DNA of 64,000 nucleotides from Pontibacter qinzhouensis (GTDB lineage Bacteria > Bacteroidota > Bacteroidia > Cytophagales > Hymenobacteraceae). Position numbers and translations under genes: made by a program. Shown here in pieces: positions 44,557 to 53,503 of the stretch. Below the pieces are notes generated by a model that was not told the origin of the DNA, did not search any database, and was given only the letters and a program-made list of their open reading frames with translations. Numbering within the stretch: the first letter of the stretch is position 1; each line of letters starts with the position of its first letter. The DNA is taken from the NCBI RefSeq assembly GCF_008017455.1, contig NZ_VRTY01000004.1, positions 34,486-98,485 on the forward strand. Reading direction: 5' to 3'.

Positions 44557-47500
44557 TTAGTTAACAATAAGACGTTTTACAGCGCCTTCGCTGGTTCTAA
44601 TAAAGTATAAGCCTTTGGTATAGTTGCTCACATTCAGAGACTCTACACGGGTGCCAGTAAAAACCTTACGGCCCAAGGCATCGAGAACCTCAATATCCGC
44701 TTCTTTACTTAAGAACACGGTAGCCCCATTGGCAGGGTTCGGATATACAAAGAATTCTTTCTCGCTTGCAACCAGCCCGGGGCTGGAAGTTACCATACTC
44801 TGAACTTCGAAAACAGCTATTGTGCCACTTAGCTCATTGGCTACCGCCAGGTAAGCTTTGCCGGTTGGGCTGTCGGTAGCAGAAATAAATATAATGCCTT
44901 CCGGACCATGGTCGCCTGCAAAGGTGGTGAGGCTGCGGCTGTTTTTATAATCTACAAATTTCGGATCAGCAGGATCTGTCACATTATACACCATAACGCC
45001 ACCTACGCGCTCCAGGGCTACAAAAGCATACATGTTACCGGCAATCTCAGCTACTGTTACTCCTTCCGGCTCAGGACCTTTGGCACGGCTCCTGCTCTTT
45101 TTGGTATTGCTTTCGTTGTCGGAGTTAAACAGGGGCGCTATGGCAGCATCAGTGGAGGTAATCAGTTCAAAATCGTCGCCGCTGTCGTACACGAGAGCTT
45201 TTGTTTCGGCATTCCAGATAGAAAAAGAGCGTGAACCTACCACATACAATTCATCAAAGTCGCCGTCGTTATCGGTGTCGCCCTGCAGGTTCGAAATGCG
45301 CAGGCGGCCCAGGTTGTGATTTTCCTGCAGCATGGCAGCATGCGGAAAAGCAGCAGGATCTAAGGTTACAGCGCTAACGGTGGTGCGCTCGTTCAGGCCG
45401 TTGTACTCTTTTTCGTCGCCTTCGTTGGCAGTAACCAGGTAGGTGTTGCCGCCGAGGGTATAGTTCGCCATACCATCCGGAATGTAAAACGCTTTAACAG
45501 GCCAGTTGGCGAGCAGCACCTCGTTGTTGTTATCAGAGGCATCGAACCCGTTGCCCATGGCCATCATGTTTTTGGTGCCGAGCGGAAAAATGCTGGTAAC
45601 GGTATTGTTTTCCAGGTTTATTTCAGCAACTGCGTTGTTCTCCTGCAGTGTTACCCAGGCTTTTCTAGAATCGGCTGCCACGGTTACATACTCCGGCTCC
45701 AGGTCTTGCGACAAGGTGCTGCTGGCTTTTGTTTTGCGAACTCCGGCCGCTACCAAGGCAGCCTCCTGGCTGTTAAAACTATCAAATAAAATAGTGGTTA
45801 CCTGCGCCTGTGTCAGGTTATTTATTCCTCCTGAAACATCTATCACGCTGACAGAACCTTCCGGGTCAACAGTGTAATCGGGGTTTGGCTGGCCTTCGTT
45901 GGCAGTTATCACTTTAGAGCCATCGGGAGTAAAGGTTATCATGTCGGGAAGTGCGCCTACAGTTACCTGCTTTAGAAAATCGCCATCTGTGTTAAAGAAG
46001 ACGACCGAACCGTTCAGCTGCTCATTTGCATTAGGAGAGGCTACTGCCACTATGCCCTTGTGCACAGCCACACTCGTAATACCTCCGTAACCAGACAAAT
46101 CAATTGACTTTAACAGAGAAATTTGACCAGGGTCTGAAAAATCAGCAATGTCCAATCGGTCTTGCACGGCACTTGTCATGAACAGGCGCTGCGTCAGAGG
46201 GTCGTGTACAACAATTTCGGTAGTGCTGCCGTCCAGAGCATTTGGCTCAAAGCTGCCGACATGCGTTAACTCAATTTCTTTTGTTGGTTGTGGTGCCTGC
46301 CGGTCGTTATCTTTAATATAGATGGTAGCCATCGGTTTACCGGTAATTGTAAGACCGGTAGCATTCTCCAGGCTTAACACAAAATATTCGTCCTGCTCCT
46401 GTTCCGTATCGTCGATGATGGGAATAGAGATGATTTGTTCGGCACTGCTGCTGCCGGTAAAGCTTAGGGTTTGGGTAGCCAGCGTAAAATCGGCGGCACC
46501 TGCCGAACTGAAAGGTGCTCCTTTTACCACCAGGTCAACGGTTCCTTCGGTAGGGTTCTCCAGTGTTAACTGCAGGCGTAAGGTACCGGCATTTTCCTGC
46601 ACCACCATAAAAGTAGACGCGAAAGCAATGCTGGTTGTATAAGTAAATGTGTAGCTGTAAGGGCTGTACATAGCCTCTCCGGTTGCATTCTGAACACCTG
46701 CAACTACCAATGTATGTGTTTCGGCAGGTGCAAAAGGAGTAGCATAGGTTAAGGTAACGGCCTTTTTATCGTCGCTTAAGGTGGCAGCTGATAAGCCTTC
46801 CAGACCTGTATAATTAGCTAGGGTGGTGGCCGAAGCCTGATCCAGTTCGTTGTTGAACACCAACCTGATGCTGGTTTGGCTCAGGGTGCTGGCACTAACT
46901 ATTGCCGGAGGACCAGGGAAATTCCATGCCGGCCACTGCTGTGCGGCTGTTCCTGAAGCAGTTCCTGACCAGTTGGCAGGGTTCAAAATGGCTTGCTGTA
47001 GTTGCTCTTTAGTGCCTGCTACCGTGCCTGTATAGTACGCATTTACGGTGTTGCCTTCTACGTTACCTGCTGCAGTACTCAGGTTCAGGGCGCTTACGCC
47101 ATCTGTAAGGCCAGCAGGCAGCATTGAGTAGCTGCCATTGCAGACAGTGTTGTTCTCGAGCCAGGCATTAGAGCTCAGAGCGGTAATATAGCTTGGCGCG
47201 TCTGGCGTACCGGTATATAGTATTACCTGATCACCACCGGAGCTAAGGCCGAAGCCGGAGCCACTTACGGTACCTGTTGTTGCCTGTAGGGCATCGTTCT
47301 GAATTCGGATAATAGTTCCAGCTGCAACGCCTTCTTCCAGAGCTGTCCAGGTAAAGCCGCCTGCGCATTGGGCCTGTGCGTTGGTGGTGTATTTGGCATC
47401 GGTGATATGCACGCTGGTTCCGGGTAAAATATTAACCAGCGTTAAAAGTGCAATCTCATCTTCTGTGGAGGTGGCATTCATGCGGTAAGCAACCACCAAT

Positions 47501-48477
47501 ATATCTCCTGCCTGGAACTGTGTCTGCTCCGGCATGGTAGTGAAAGTAGCAGCTTGTACTGTCGTAATAGCGTTATCAGAAAGGTCTTCTATCCTATTGG
47601 CCTTCAGTGCGAGGTAGTAAGTCTGGTTCTGAAGCAGTGCAGCCGCAGGCATAACTGTTAAAACGCGTCCTGCCATTTGAGCAGTAAATCCGACAGCCGT
47701 ACCAGTGGCATTATTTAGCCGAAGCTCTACTAACTCATGTGCATTTTCATTAGTGATAGCGGCATTGTTCAGCAGGCGAACCTCTTCGTTAAAGGTTATA
47801 GTTGGCTGAACTGTTGGTGGAACCAAAGTAGCTCCGGTAGCAGGCGCAAACACAGCAGTAGGTGCCAGCAGGTCTGCCCCCACGGGGTTTGCCTCCAGCG
47901 TTACATTATCGAAACGATTATTGCCAACGGTACCGCCACTCCCCTGCTCAAAGCTGATTCTGATCTTAAAATCTGGGTTATCGTTTACGGCCACCAGATC
48001 TGTAAAATCGAGTGTCTGGAGCGTCGGGTTGCCATCAGCGGGTGCCAGGGTGGTTAGCCGCTGAAAGGTAGTGCCGTCGGTTGAATAATTTATCAGTTGC
48101 GTACCCGCTCCTGATCCTGATCTGCGTGTAGCGTATTTTACCACCACATCTTTAAAACCAGCAGTTGGCAGGCTAAACTCCAGGGCACCACCAATCGGGT
48201 CGTTAAAACGGAGGTGTGTACCGGCTTCGTTGTTATCGCGGGCGTTCAGGTTTTCGGCATCGAAGCCTTGCCCGGTATTGCTTGTAACCTGAATGGCACT
48301 TATACCACCTGCCACATGCCGGATAGCAGCACCAGATACAGTGGCGGAAGTAGGTGCGAGCAAAGCTGCCTGGTCGGCAGAGTTATTGAAACTCCAGTAA
48401 TGAAGCAGCGTTTGTGCAGAAGCAGTCTGCTGCAGCACCATCAGAAGCGCAAACACCAATCGTAATTTTTTTCTCAT
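44557..48477 (-). CDS. large secreted protein with choice-of-anchor I, SbsA Ig-like and Calx-beta domains, T9SS type A sorted
   Basis: 1306 residues. Signal peptide (KLRLVFALLMVLQQTASAQ, residues 4-22), an N-terminal beta domain with TDGTTFQRL-type strands, SbsA Ig-like domains (about 205-315 and 530-610), a lamin-tail-like middle (about 320-520), a Calx-beta domain (about 620-730, ending ATIYIKDND), and a choice-of-anchor I beta-propeller (about 740-1220, THVGSFEPNALDGSTTEIVV, TANEGQPNPDYTVDPEGSV). The last ~80 residues are a T9SS type A sorting tail (FFVYPNPANG, then DALGRKVFTG and NYTKGLYFIR). It should be exported over the outer membrane and anchored or released. Relatives include alkaline-phosphatase- and nuclease-associated propellers; no catalytic motif is visible. 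Confidence 0.88.
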   Translation of the reverse strand: MRKKLRLVFALLMVLQQTASAQTLLHYWSFNNSADQAALLAPTSATVSGAAIRHVAGGISAIQVTSNTGQGFDAENLNARDNNEAGTHLRFNDPIGGALEFSLPTAGFKDVVVKYATRRSGSGAGTQLINYSTDGTTFQRLTTLAPADGNPTLQTLDFTDLVAVNDNPDFKIRISFEQGSGGTVGNNRFDNVTLEANPVGADLLAPTAVFAPATGATLVPPTVQPTITFNEEVRLLNNAAITNENAHELVELRLNNATGTAVGFTAQMAGRVLTVMPAAALLQNQTYYLALKANRIEDLSDNAITTVQAATFTTMPEQTQFQAGDILVVAYRMNATSTEDEIALLTLVNILPGTSVHITDAKYTTNAQAQCAGGFTWTALEEGVAAGTIIRIQNDALQATTGTVSGSGFGLSSGGDQVILYTGTPDAPSYITALSSNAWLENNTVCNGSYSMLPAGLTDGVSALNLSTAAGNVEGNTVNAYYTGTVAGTKEQLQQAILNPANWSGTASGTAAQQWPAWNFPGPPAIVSASTLSQTSIRLVFNNELDQASATTLANYTGLEGLSAATLSDDKKAVTLTYATPFAPAETHTLVVAGVQNATGEAMYSPYSYTFTYTTSIAFASTFMVVQENAGTLRLQLTLENPTEGTVDLVVKGAPFSSAGAADFTLATQTLSFTGSSSAEQIISIPIIDDTEQEQDEYFVLSLENATGLTITGKPMATIYIKDNDRQAPQPTKEIELTHVGSFEPNALDGSTTEIVVHDPLTQRLFMTSAVQDRLDIADFSDPGQISLLKSIDLSGYGGITSVAVHKGIVAVASPNANEQLNGSVVFFNTDGDFLKQVTVGALPDMITFTPDGSKVITANEGQPNPDYTVDPEGSVSVIDVSGGINNLTQAQVTTILFDSFNSQEAALVAAGVRKTKASSTLSQDLEPEYVTVAADSRKAWVTLQENNAVAEINLENNTVTSIFPLGTKNMMAMGNGFDASDNNNEVLLANWPVKAFYIPDGMANYTLGGNTYLVTANEGDEKEYNGLNERTTVSAVTLDPAAFPHAAMLQENHNLGRLRISNLQGDTDNDGDFDELYVVGSRSFSIWNAETKALVYDSGDDFELITSTDAAIAPLFNSDNESNTKKSRSRAKGPEPEGVTVAEIAGNMYAFVALERVGGVMVYNVTDPADPKFVDYKNSRSLTTFAGDHGPEGIIFISATDSPTGKAYLAVANELSGTIAVFEVQSMVTSSPGLVASEKEFFVYPNPANGATVFLSKEADIEVLDALGRKVFTGTRVESLNVSNYTKGLYFIRTSEGAVKRLIVN

Positions 48478-48512
48478 AAGTCAGCTATAAATTATATTTA
48501 TATAGTTTTTTA

Positions 48513-48520
48513 CAAATATA
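48513..48520 (-). promoter_or_regulatory. -7 promoter element (TAnnTTTG) of the large secreted protein gene
   Basis: The minus strand reads TATATTTG, 36 bases before the ATG. A TTG lies about 26 bases further upstream, slightly longer than usual spacing. Confidence 0.4.
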
Positions 48521-48730
48521 ATCTTGCTGTATTACGGCATAATTATCAATTCATTACCAGGAAGTTAAGTGAAAACAACTGTATAACCAGGGCATACTTT
48601 TTCCGCAGCGATTCTAGCAGGAGAACATATGTTGAAGTTAAAACACCCAGCTCAGCAATAGTGGCAGGTACTTACCGTATCATAACATGTAGTTTACATG
48701 CAGGTAATAAATAGATGCCTACTTTGTACT

Positions 48731-49069
48731 ATGGAAAAGCTGATAACTATTTACTGTGTGCTGTTGCTATGTCTGGTCTTCACGATACTGGGTATTTTGC
48801 TGTGGAATGCCGAAGGCAAATCTCTAAAGGCCGGGGCAGCTAAAGACAATTTGCTCCTGGCCTGTGCCAGCCTGATAGCCGTTATTATTTTACATGTAAA
48901 CTGGCTGCTGCTGCCTTGGTCCAGGGAGCAGCATGGCGATGTTTATGCTTTTAGTGTATTAACGTTTTTAGGTGCCTTCTGCGCTCTTCCTGTTTTTTTC
49001 CTGGCTGAAAGGCTGAAGCTTCCTTTTAAGAACTCTAAGCGGCTTAACCAGTTAAAAGTGCAGCCTTAA
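48731..49069 (+). CDS. small three-helix membrane protein (paralog A)
   Basis: 112 residues from the ATG at 48731 (MEKLITIYCVLLL). An upstream in-frame ATG at 48698 is not needed: the paralog at 49623 starts at the equivalent position. Membrane helices at about 4-22, 39-59 and 72-90. Conserved with the next gene: LLACASLIAVIILHVNWLLL versus LLACSSLAGFVILHLNWLFL, then F-x-G-type loop and PVFFLAERLK versus PLFFLAKKHK. Function unknown. Confidence 0.7.
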   Translation: MEKLITIYCVLLLCLVFTILGILLWNAEGKSLKAGAAKDNLLLACASLIAVIILHVNWLLLPWSREQHGDVYAFSVLTFLGAFCALPVFFLAERLKLPFKNSKRLNQLKVQP

Positions 49070-49622
49070 TACTCCTCCAATTCAGAAATCAAAATGTTCT
49101 ATGGTAGGAGCATCTTTGGTCAAAATTACTAATCCACAGCTTCTAGTGCTGCCTTTCTAATTTCACACCTGCTATAAAAGATGCCTCTACTCTGTGGTGG
49201 CACTGGAAATTGGCGGGCACCATCTCCTATATATCAGGTAATCCCGCCTTTCTTGAGGTTTATTATAAAATCAGCTTAAAAATTATTCAAATAAAAACAG
49301 CCTCCAGAAGGTTAACCGTCAAATTTTATCCAAGGGTCTACTTCACTGCCAATTTTGTTTGCACAGCATTTATTAAAAAATAGTAAAACCAGCACGTGCT
49401 GTATGGAAAAAGGAGATAGTAAAATTATACAGGCTTCGGATAAAGCATAGGTAGTAGCTAAAGAAAAATTATAGTTCAAAAATATAGGTATTTCAATTTA
49501 AATTATTACTTTTATAACCAAGTTATTATTGTTGAAACCACCCTCTACTCAAGCGAACTATTTCTCATTAGTTGTAGTTATCATCTCACAAACTCCTTAT
49601 ACACTTTATTCCGCTGAATTTT
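49070..49622. other. intergenic region between the paralogous membrane protein genes
   Basis: No coding region. Contains repeat copy 16; otherwise AT-rich. Confidence 0.5.
49281..49337 (-). repeat. interspersed repeat, copy 16
   Basis: Reverse orientation; complement starts ACCCTTGGAT, core CCTTCTGGAGG, 3' box TTTTTATTTGAATAATT. Lies between the two paralogous membrane protein genes. Confidence 0.86.
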
Positions 49623-49976
49623 ATGGATAACCTGATCCTGATTCATTGTATCTTGCTGCTGGTAATTGTACTGGTGGTATTACTTGTGTTTGTATGGGGA
49701 GAGCCTTCTCAACCCGGAAAGACCCATTTTAAAATTGAGAAATGGTTACTTGCCTGCAGTAGCCTGGCCGGTTTCGTTATTCTGCATCTAAACTGGTTGT
49801 TTCTGCCTGCCTACATCCAGAAATTTGGCGATCCGGTTAGCTTCGCTTTCTTCCTGGTGCTGGCTACTTTTTGCGTTGCACCACTTTTTTTCCTGGCTAA
49901 AAAACACAAGCCGGCTAAAAAGAATCCATCATGGTCCGTTTTTATAAACGCCAACCAGGTGCATTCTCCTGAATAG
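49623..49976 (+). CDS. small three-helix membrane protein (paralog B)
   Basis: 117 residues, ATG at 49623 (MDNLILIHCILLLVIVLVVL). Same helix layout and about 40-50% identical to the gene at 48731 over its central part, with shared WLLAC-S-L and LNWLFLP motifs. The pair arose by tandem duplication. Its C-terminal tail differs from its paralog. No family or function recognised. Confidence 0.7.
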   Translation: MDNLILIHCILLLVIVLVVLLVFVWGEPSQPGKTHFKIEKWLLACSSLAGFVILHLNWLFLPAYIQKFGDPVSFAFFLVLATFCVAPLFFLAKKHKPAKKNPSWSVFINANQVHSPE

Positions 49977-50365
49977 CATGGCTTCATCAAATACAATAAA
50001 GTAGTTGCACGAGCCCCTGCTCGCAAAGGTTATGTTAGGGCCTCTTATAAGAATAAACCTCCTTTACTAGCAGATGCTCCTATAGAATAAATTAAGACGA
50101 ATGTTGCTAAAGCCGGCATGTGGTTATTGCCTTTTTCATAAATTTTTGAAGGGGCATCTGCGGCTTTAACCCTCCTTTTCTGTTTCCGATTTTACGGCCT
50201 TACCTGCACTAACTCTTTATGCTATGGTTACAAGTGGCTGCTCTGGCAAGGTTAACCTATAGCTTCTCTTTCCGTTTTAAACAAAATGCGTAGCTTTGCA
50301 AAATATCGTTGCTTAACTAACAGATATTAGTTTAATTGCACCTGCAGGTGCACTAATCACTTATT
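49977..50365. other. intergenic region before the FKBP gene
   Basis: A weak stem (aaagccg near 50110 with cggcttt at 50160-50166) follows paralog B. The -7 element of the FKBP gene is at 50291-50298. No coding region. Confidence 0.45.
50291..50298 (+). promoter_or_regulatory. -7 promoter element (TAnnTTTG) of the FKBP gene
   Basis: TAGCTTTG, 67 bases before the ATG. No clear -33 element. Confidence 0.4.
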
Positions 50366-50974
50366 ATGGAATTGAAAAACGTAAAAGACAAGATCAGCTA
50401 CATTATTGGCCGCGACATGGCCACCAACCTCACCAAGCAAGGAATTGAAATTGAGGCAGATGCCTTTGTAGTAGGTCTGAAAGAAGTTTTATCCGGAAAA
50501 CCCTCTTCCCTCTCCCAGTCGGAGGTGCAGCAGGCCATGATGGCGCTGCAGCAGGAAATGAGCCAGAAACAAGGCGCTCAGGGTGGCGAGAACCAAAAAG
50601 CCGGCGAAGCTTTCTTAGCAGAAAATAAAAACAAGGAAGGCGTAAAAACCCTGCCAAGCGGCCTGCAGTACCAGGTGCTGAAAGAAGGCAACGGTAAATC
50701 GCCTGCCGCCTCAGATAAGGTTACCACCCACTACCATGGCACCCTTATAGACGGCACCGTGTTCGATTCCTCATATGAGCGTGGTCAGCCAGCCACTTTC
50801 CCGGTAAACGGCGTTATTGCCGGCTGGACAGAAGCACTGCAACTGATGCAGGAAGGTGCTAAATGGAGACTATTTATACCATCTGAGCTGGCGTACGGCT
50901 CACAGGGTGCCGGCGATGTGATCGGTGCGAATGCGACCCTGGTGTTTGATGTTGAACTTCTTTCGGTTCATTAA
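50366..50974 (+). CDS. FKBP-type peptidyl-prolyl cis-trans isomerase (FklB/Mip-like)
   Basis: 202 residues, no signal peptide. N-terminal FKBP_N dimerisation helices (about 1-90, KISYIIGRDMATNLTKQGIE and EVQQAMMALQQEMSQKQG), then an FKBP_C catalytic domain (about 108-202) with KVTTHYHGTLIDGTVFDSSY, GVIAGWTEALQLMQEGAKW and IPSELAYG. Assists protein folding; with no export signal it probably acts in the cytoplasm. Followed by a GU-containing terminator hairpin. Confidence 0.94.
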   Translation: MELKNVKDKISYIIGRDMATNLTKQGIEIEADAFVVGLKEVLSGKPSSLSQSEVQQAMMALQQEMSQKQGAQGGENQKAGEAFLAENKNKEGVKTLPSGLQYQVLKEGNGKSPAASDKVTTHYHGTLIDGTVFDSSYERGQPATFPVNGVIAGWTEALQLMQEGAKWRLFIPSELAYGSQGAGDVIGANATLVFDVELLSVH

Positions 50975-50995
50975 CAGCAACCGGAAAGGCAATAG

Positions 50996-51026
50996 AAAAG
51001 GAGGCGTGTGTAGCGTCTCCTTTTAT
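50996..51026 (+). terminator. FKBP gene terminator
   Basis: aaaaggaggcg (50996-51006) pairs with gcgtctcctttt (51013-51024, one G-U), then T residues. Confidence 0.75.
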
Positions 51027-51061
51027 TTATTAAAGGCACTTTGCGACTAAGCTACCGGCAG

Positions 51062-51120
51062 TACCCTTGACCCTAAGATGCCTGAATTAGCTTTGGAAGG
51101 GCAAAACCATTTAAATAATT
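51062..51120 (+). repeat. interspersed repeat, copy 17
   Basis: Starts TACCCTTGAC, core GCTTTGGAAGG, diverged 3' box ending CCATTTAAATAATT. Confidence 0.82.
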
Positions 51121-51224
51121 GCAACCATTGCCGATAGGTAGCTGCTCGGAATTACCATTACCGAATTTCAAACAAATACACATCTCTACCGTTCTAAAAT
51201 ATACAATAACTAAAAACTACATTT

Positions 51225-52649
51225 ATGGGAAACAATCATAACGAAGGGAAAAGATTCTTAGACAGTGTACACCAGTTCTTCGACTCCGCTGCCAGCTACT
51301 CACGGTTAGATCCGGGTATTCTGGCTCAGATAAAAGCCTGCAACAGTGTATACAAGGTTTCTTTCCCGGTTGAGATTGATGGAAAAGTGGAAGTAGTAGA
51401 AGGAATCCGCGTACAACACAGTCATCATAAGCTGCCTTCTAAAGGTGGTATCCGCTACAGCATACAGGTAGACGAAGACGAAGTAAAAGCACTCGCTACC
51501 CTTATGACTTTTAAATGCGCCGTAGTCGATGTTCCGTTTGGGGGAGCAAAGGGTGGTGTAAAAATTAACCCACGCACCAGCTCAGCCAAAACCCTTGAAA
51601 AAGTTACCAGACGGTTTGCCACTGAGCTGATTAAAAAGAACCTGATCGGCCCTGGCATTGACGTGCCTGCCCCGGATTACGGAACAGGTAGCCGCGAAAT
51701 GGCCTGGATCGCAGACACCTACCAAACCTTTAAATACGGCGATGCCAATGCGCTGGGTTGCGTTACGGGTAAACCTGTGGGCCAGGGAGGCATCAGAGGG
51801 CGTTCGGAGGCAACAGGTTTAGGTGTGTACTTCGGTATCCGCGAAACGCTGCTCGACACAGAACTGCTGAAAGGCAAGGGTCTGGACGGACAAACCATGG
51901 AAGGCAAGCGCATTATTGTGCAGGGCCTGGGAAACGTGGGCTACCATGCAGCTCTTTTCTGCCAGCAAGATGGTGCCATTATTACAGGTATCGCTGAGCG
52001 GGAAGGTGGCATTTTCGACCCGAACGGCATCGATATAAAAGATGCCTTTAAACACAGAACAGAATCCGGCTCTATTCTGAACTACAAAAACGCCAGGAAT
52101 TACGAAAACTCCCTCGACCTGCTCGAGATGGATTGCGACATTCTGATTCCGGCTGCCCTGGAAAACCAGATTCATAAAGATAATGCAGCCAACATTAAAG
52201 CCAAGATAATTGCAGAAGGCGCCAACGGCCCTGTTACCAGAAACGCGGAAGAGATTTTGATTCAGCGTGGCATTGTCATTATTCCGGACCTGTACCTGAA
52301 TGCCGGTGGTGTTACCGTTTCTTATTTCGAATGGCTGAAAAACCTGTCGAACGTGCGCTTTGGCCGTATGGGCAAAAGAGCCGAAGAAGCCAGCCACCGT
52401 CGTCTGGTAAACGCCATAGAATCGTCGTCTGGTAAAAGCCTGTCGCCACAGGAGAGAGCGTTGCTGATTCAGGGTTCTGATGAGATAAGCCTGGTGCGCT
52501 CCGGCCTGGAAGACACTATGATAAATGCTTACCACGAAATACGCGATGTGATGGATCAGCAGAAAATCCAGAGCCTCCGCACCGCTGCTTTCCTGACTGC
52601 TATCGAGAAGATTGGCGTGAGCTACGAAGCGCTGGGTATTTTCCCTTGA
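51225..52649 (+). CDS. Glu/Leu/Phe/Val dehydrogenase (probable glutamate dehydrogenase)
   Basis: 474 residues. Dehydrogenase of the GDH family: substrate-binding KGGIRYS with catalytic lysines in MTFKCAVVDVPFGGAKGGVK, the dinucleotide fold with GLGNVGYHAA, and the catalytic aspartate region GPGIDVPAPDYGTG. Length and the PFGGAKGG block match NAD(P)-dependent glutamate dehydrogenase; leucine or valine dehydrogenase is less likely because those are about 100 residues shorter. Links ammonia assimilation to 2-oxoglutarate. The gene is monocistronic, followed by repeat copy 18 and a hairpin. Confidence 0.92.
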   Translation: MGNNHNEGKRFLDSVHQFFDSAASYSRLDPGILAQIKACNSVYKVSFPVEIDGKVEVVEGIRVQHSHHKLPSKGGIRYSIQVDEDEVKALATLMTFKCAVVDVPFGGAKGGVKINPRTSSAKTLEKVTRRFATELIKKNLIGPGIDVPAPDYGTGSREMAWIADTYQTFKYGDANALGCVTGKPVGQGGIRGRSEATGLGVYFGIRETLLDTELLKGKGLDGQTMEGKRIIVQGLGNVGYHAALFCQQDGAIITGIAEREGGIFDPNGIDIKDAFKHRTESGSILNYKNARNYENSLDLLEMDCDILIPAALENQIHKDNAANIKAKIIAEGANGPVTRNAEEILIQRGIVIIPDLYLNAGGVTVSYFEWLKNLSNVRFGRMGKRAEEASHRRLVNAIESSSGKSLSPQERALLIQGSDEISLVRSGLEDTMINAYHEIRDVMDQQKIQSLRTAAFLTAIEKIGVSYEALGIFP

Positions 52650-52691
52650 TCTGACACAAGCTGCTTGTTCAAAGTTCCGGACGTGTTATTC

Positions 52692-52747
52692 AATTATTTA
52701 AATGAAATTGGCCTTCAGAAGGAAACCCGTTTAAATTTTGCCAAGGG
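52692..52747 (-). repeat. interspersed repeat, copy 18
   Basis: Reverse orientation; complement starts CCCCTTGGCA, perfect palindromic core CCTTCTGAAGG, 3' box ATTTCATTTAAATAATT. Confidence 0.84.
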
Positions 52748-52793
52748 GCTGCCCTGCTTTTGCTGGCTTTAAGCACCAGCTGTTGCACACAAC

Positions 52794-52834
52794 AAAAAGA
52801 CCAGGTTATGATATAATCATATCCTGGTCTTTTT
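52794..52834. terminator. bidirectional hairpin shared by gdh and the end of the 52806 gene
   Basis: aaaaagaccagg (52794-52805) pairs with cctggtcttttt (52823-52834), and inner bases atgat/atcat pair too. Its right arm and loop are the last nine codons and stop of the minus-strand gene (…KKDQDMIIS), and it also lies downstream of the plus-strand dehydrogenase. Confidence 0.85.
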
Positions 52835-53246
52835 TTATGCTCCTGAGCCAATGCAGGGCTTCAGGTAATAAGGTGAAGTAGTTGAAATGAATAAAATTAT
52901 GTTTGGCGTTGGCTGCCTGTAACATATAATTGTGTACGATGGCATTAAAGTGTTTTTCAGAGAAAACCACGGCAGCAAACACATCGGCATGCAGCAACTT
53001 GTTTACAGTGTCGTAGAAATAAGTGGTCAGCCACAGCTCCTGGTCCCGTTCAAAAGCGCCACTTTTGGTAAGGTCGGTACAGTAATACCGGATGTGAGGG
53101 TACTTCGCTACAAACTGAAACGCCATCATGTACTCTTTTTTAAAAGAAGTAGTATCAGGTTTCTCCTTCCAGCGAAGCATCAGAACTTCTGTATCTGGCA
53201 GGTAAACAAGATCAGCAGCAGGTGTAGAGCTTATCGTCATAAGCAC
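52806..53246 (-). CDS. small STAS/SpoIIAA-like hypothetical protein
   Basis: 146 residues, soluble. Strands and helices alternate (LVYLPDTEVLMLRWKEK, FKKEYMMAFQFVAKYPHIRY, FAAVVFSEKHFNAIVHNYML), ending in ALHWLRSIKK. The layout resembles the small protein at 1519 and other STAS-like Bacteroidota proteins, without sequence identity I can vouch for. Function unknown. The final codons lie inside a terminator hairpin. Confidence 0.55.
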   Translation of the reverse strand: MLMTISSTPAADLVYLPDTEVLMLRWKEKPDTTSFKKEYMMAFQFVAKYPHIRYYCTDLTKSGAFERDQELWLTTYFYDTVNKLLHADVFAAVVFSEKHFNAIVHNYMLQAANAKHNFIHFNYFTLLPEALHWLRSIKKDQDMIIS

Positions 53247-53446
53247 TTTTACATAAAGTACAACATAAGCTTAAGGTAAGCTTTTACCCCCTGTTAAGCA
53301 AGTAATATTCCTATTTTAACCCTAACTTTACCCTTCCTTTCTGCAGCTGTACATAGACACGGTTAAACAATGCTATACCTGCTCCTGCCCCAACATTTCT
53401 TTAGCTGATTTTCTTTTCCCGCTGCCATTAAGGCTATAAGTTAAAT

Positions 53447-53480
53447 GGAGCGGCACCTGGTAAAATCCGGGTGCCGCTCC
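53447..53480. terminator. terminator after the M61 peptidase gene
   Basis: ggagcggcacc (53447-53457) and ggtgccgctcc (53470-53480), exact complements, loop about 12, 23 bases from the peptidase stop. A T-run follows only on the plus strand, so the orientation is ambiguous. Confidence 0.6.
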
Positions 53481-53503
53481 TGCTGCTGTTTTTTTGCGAT
53501 AGT

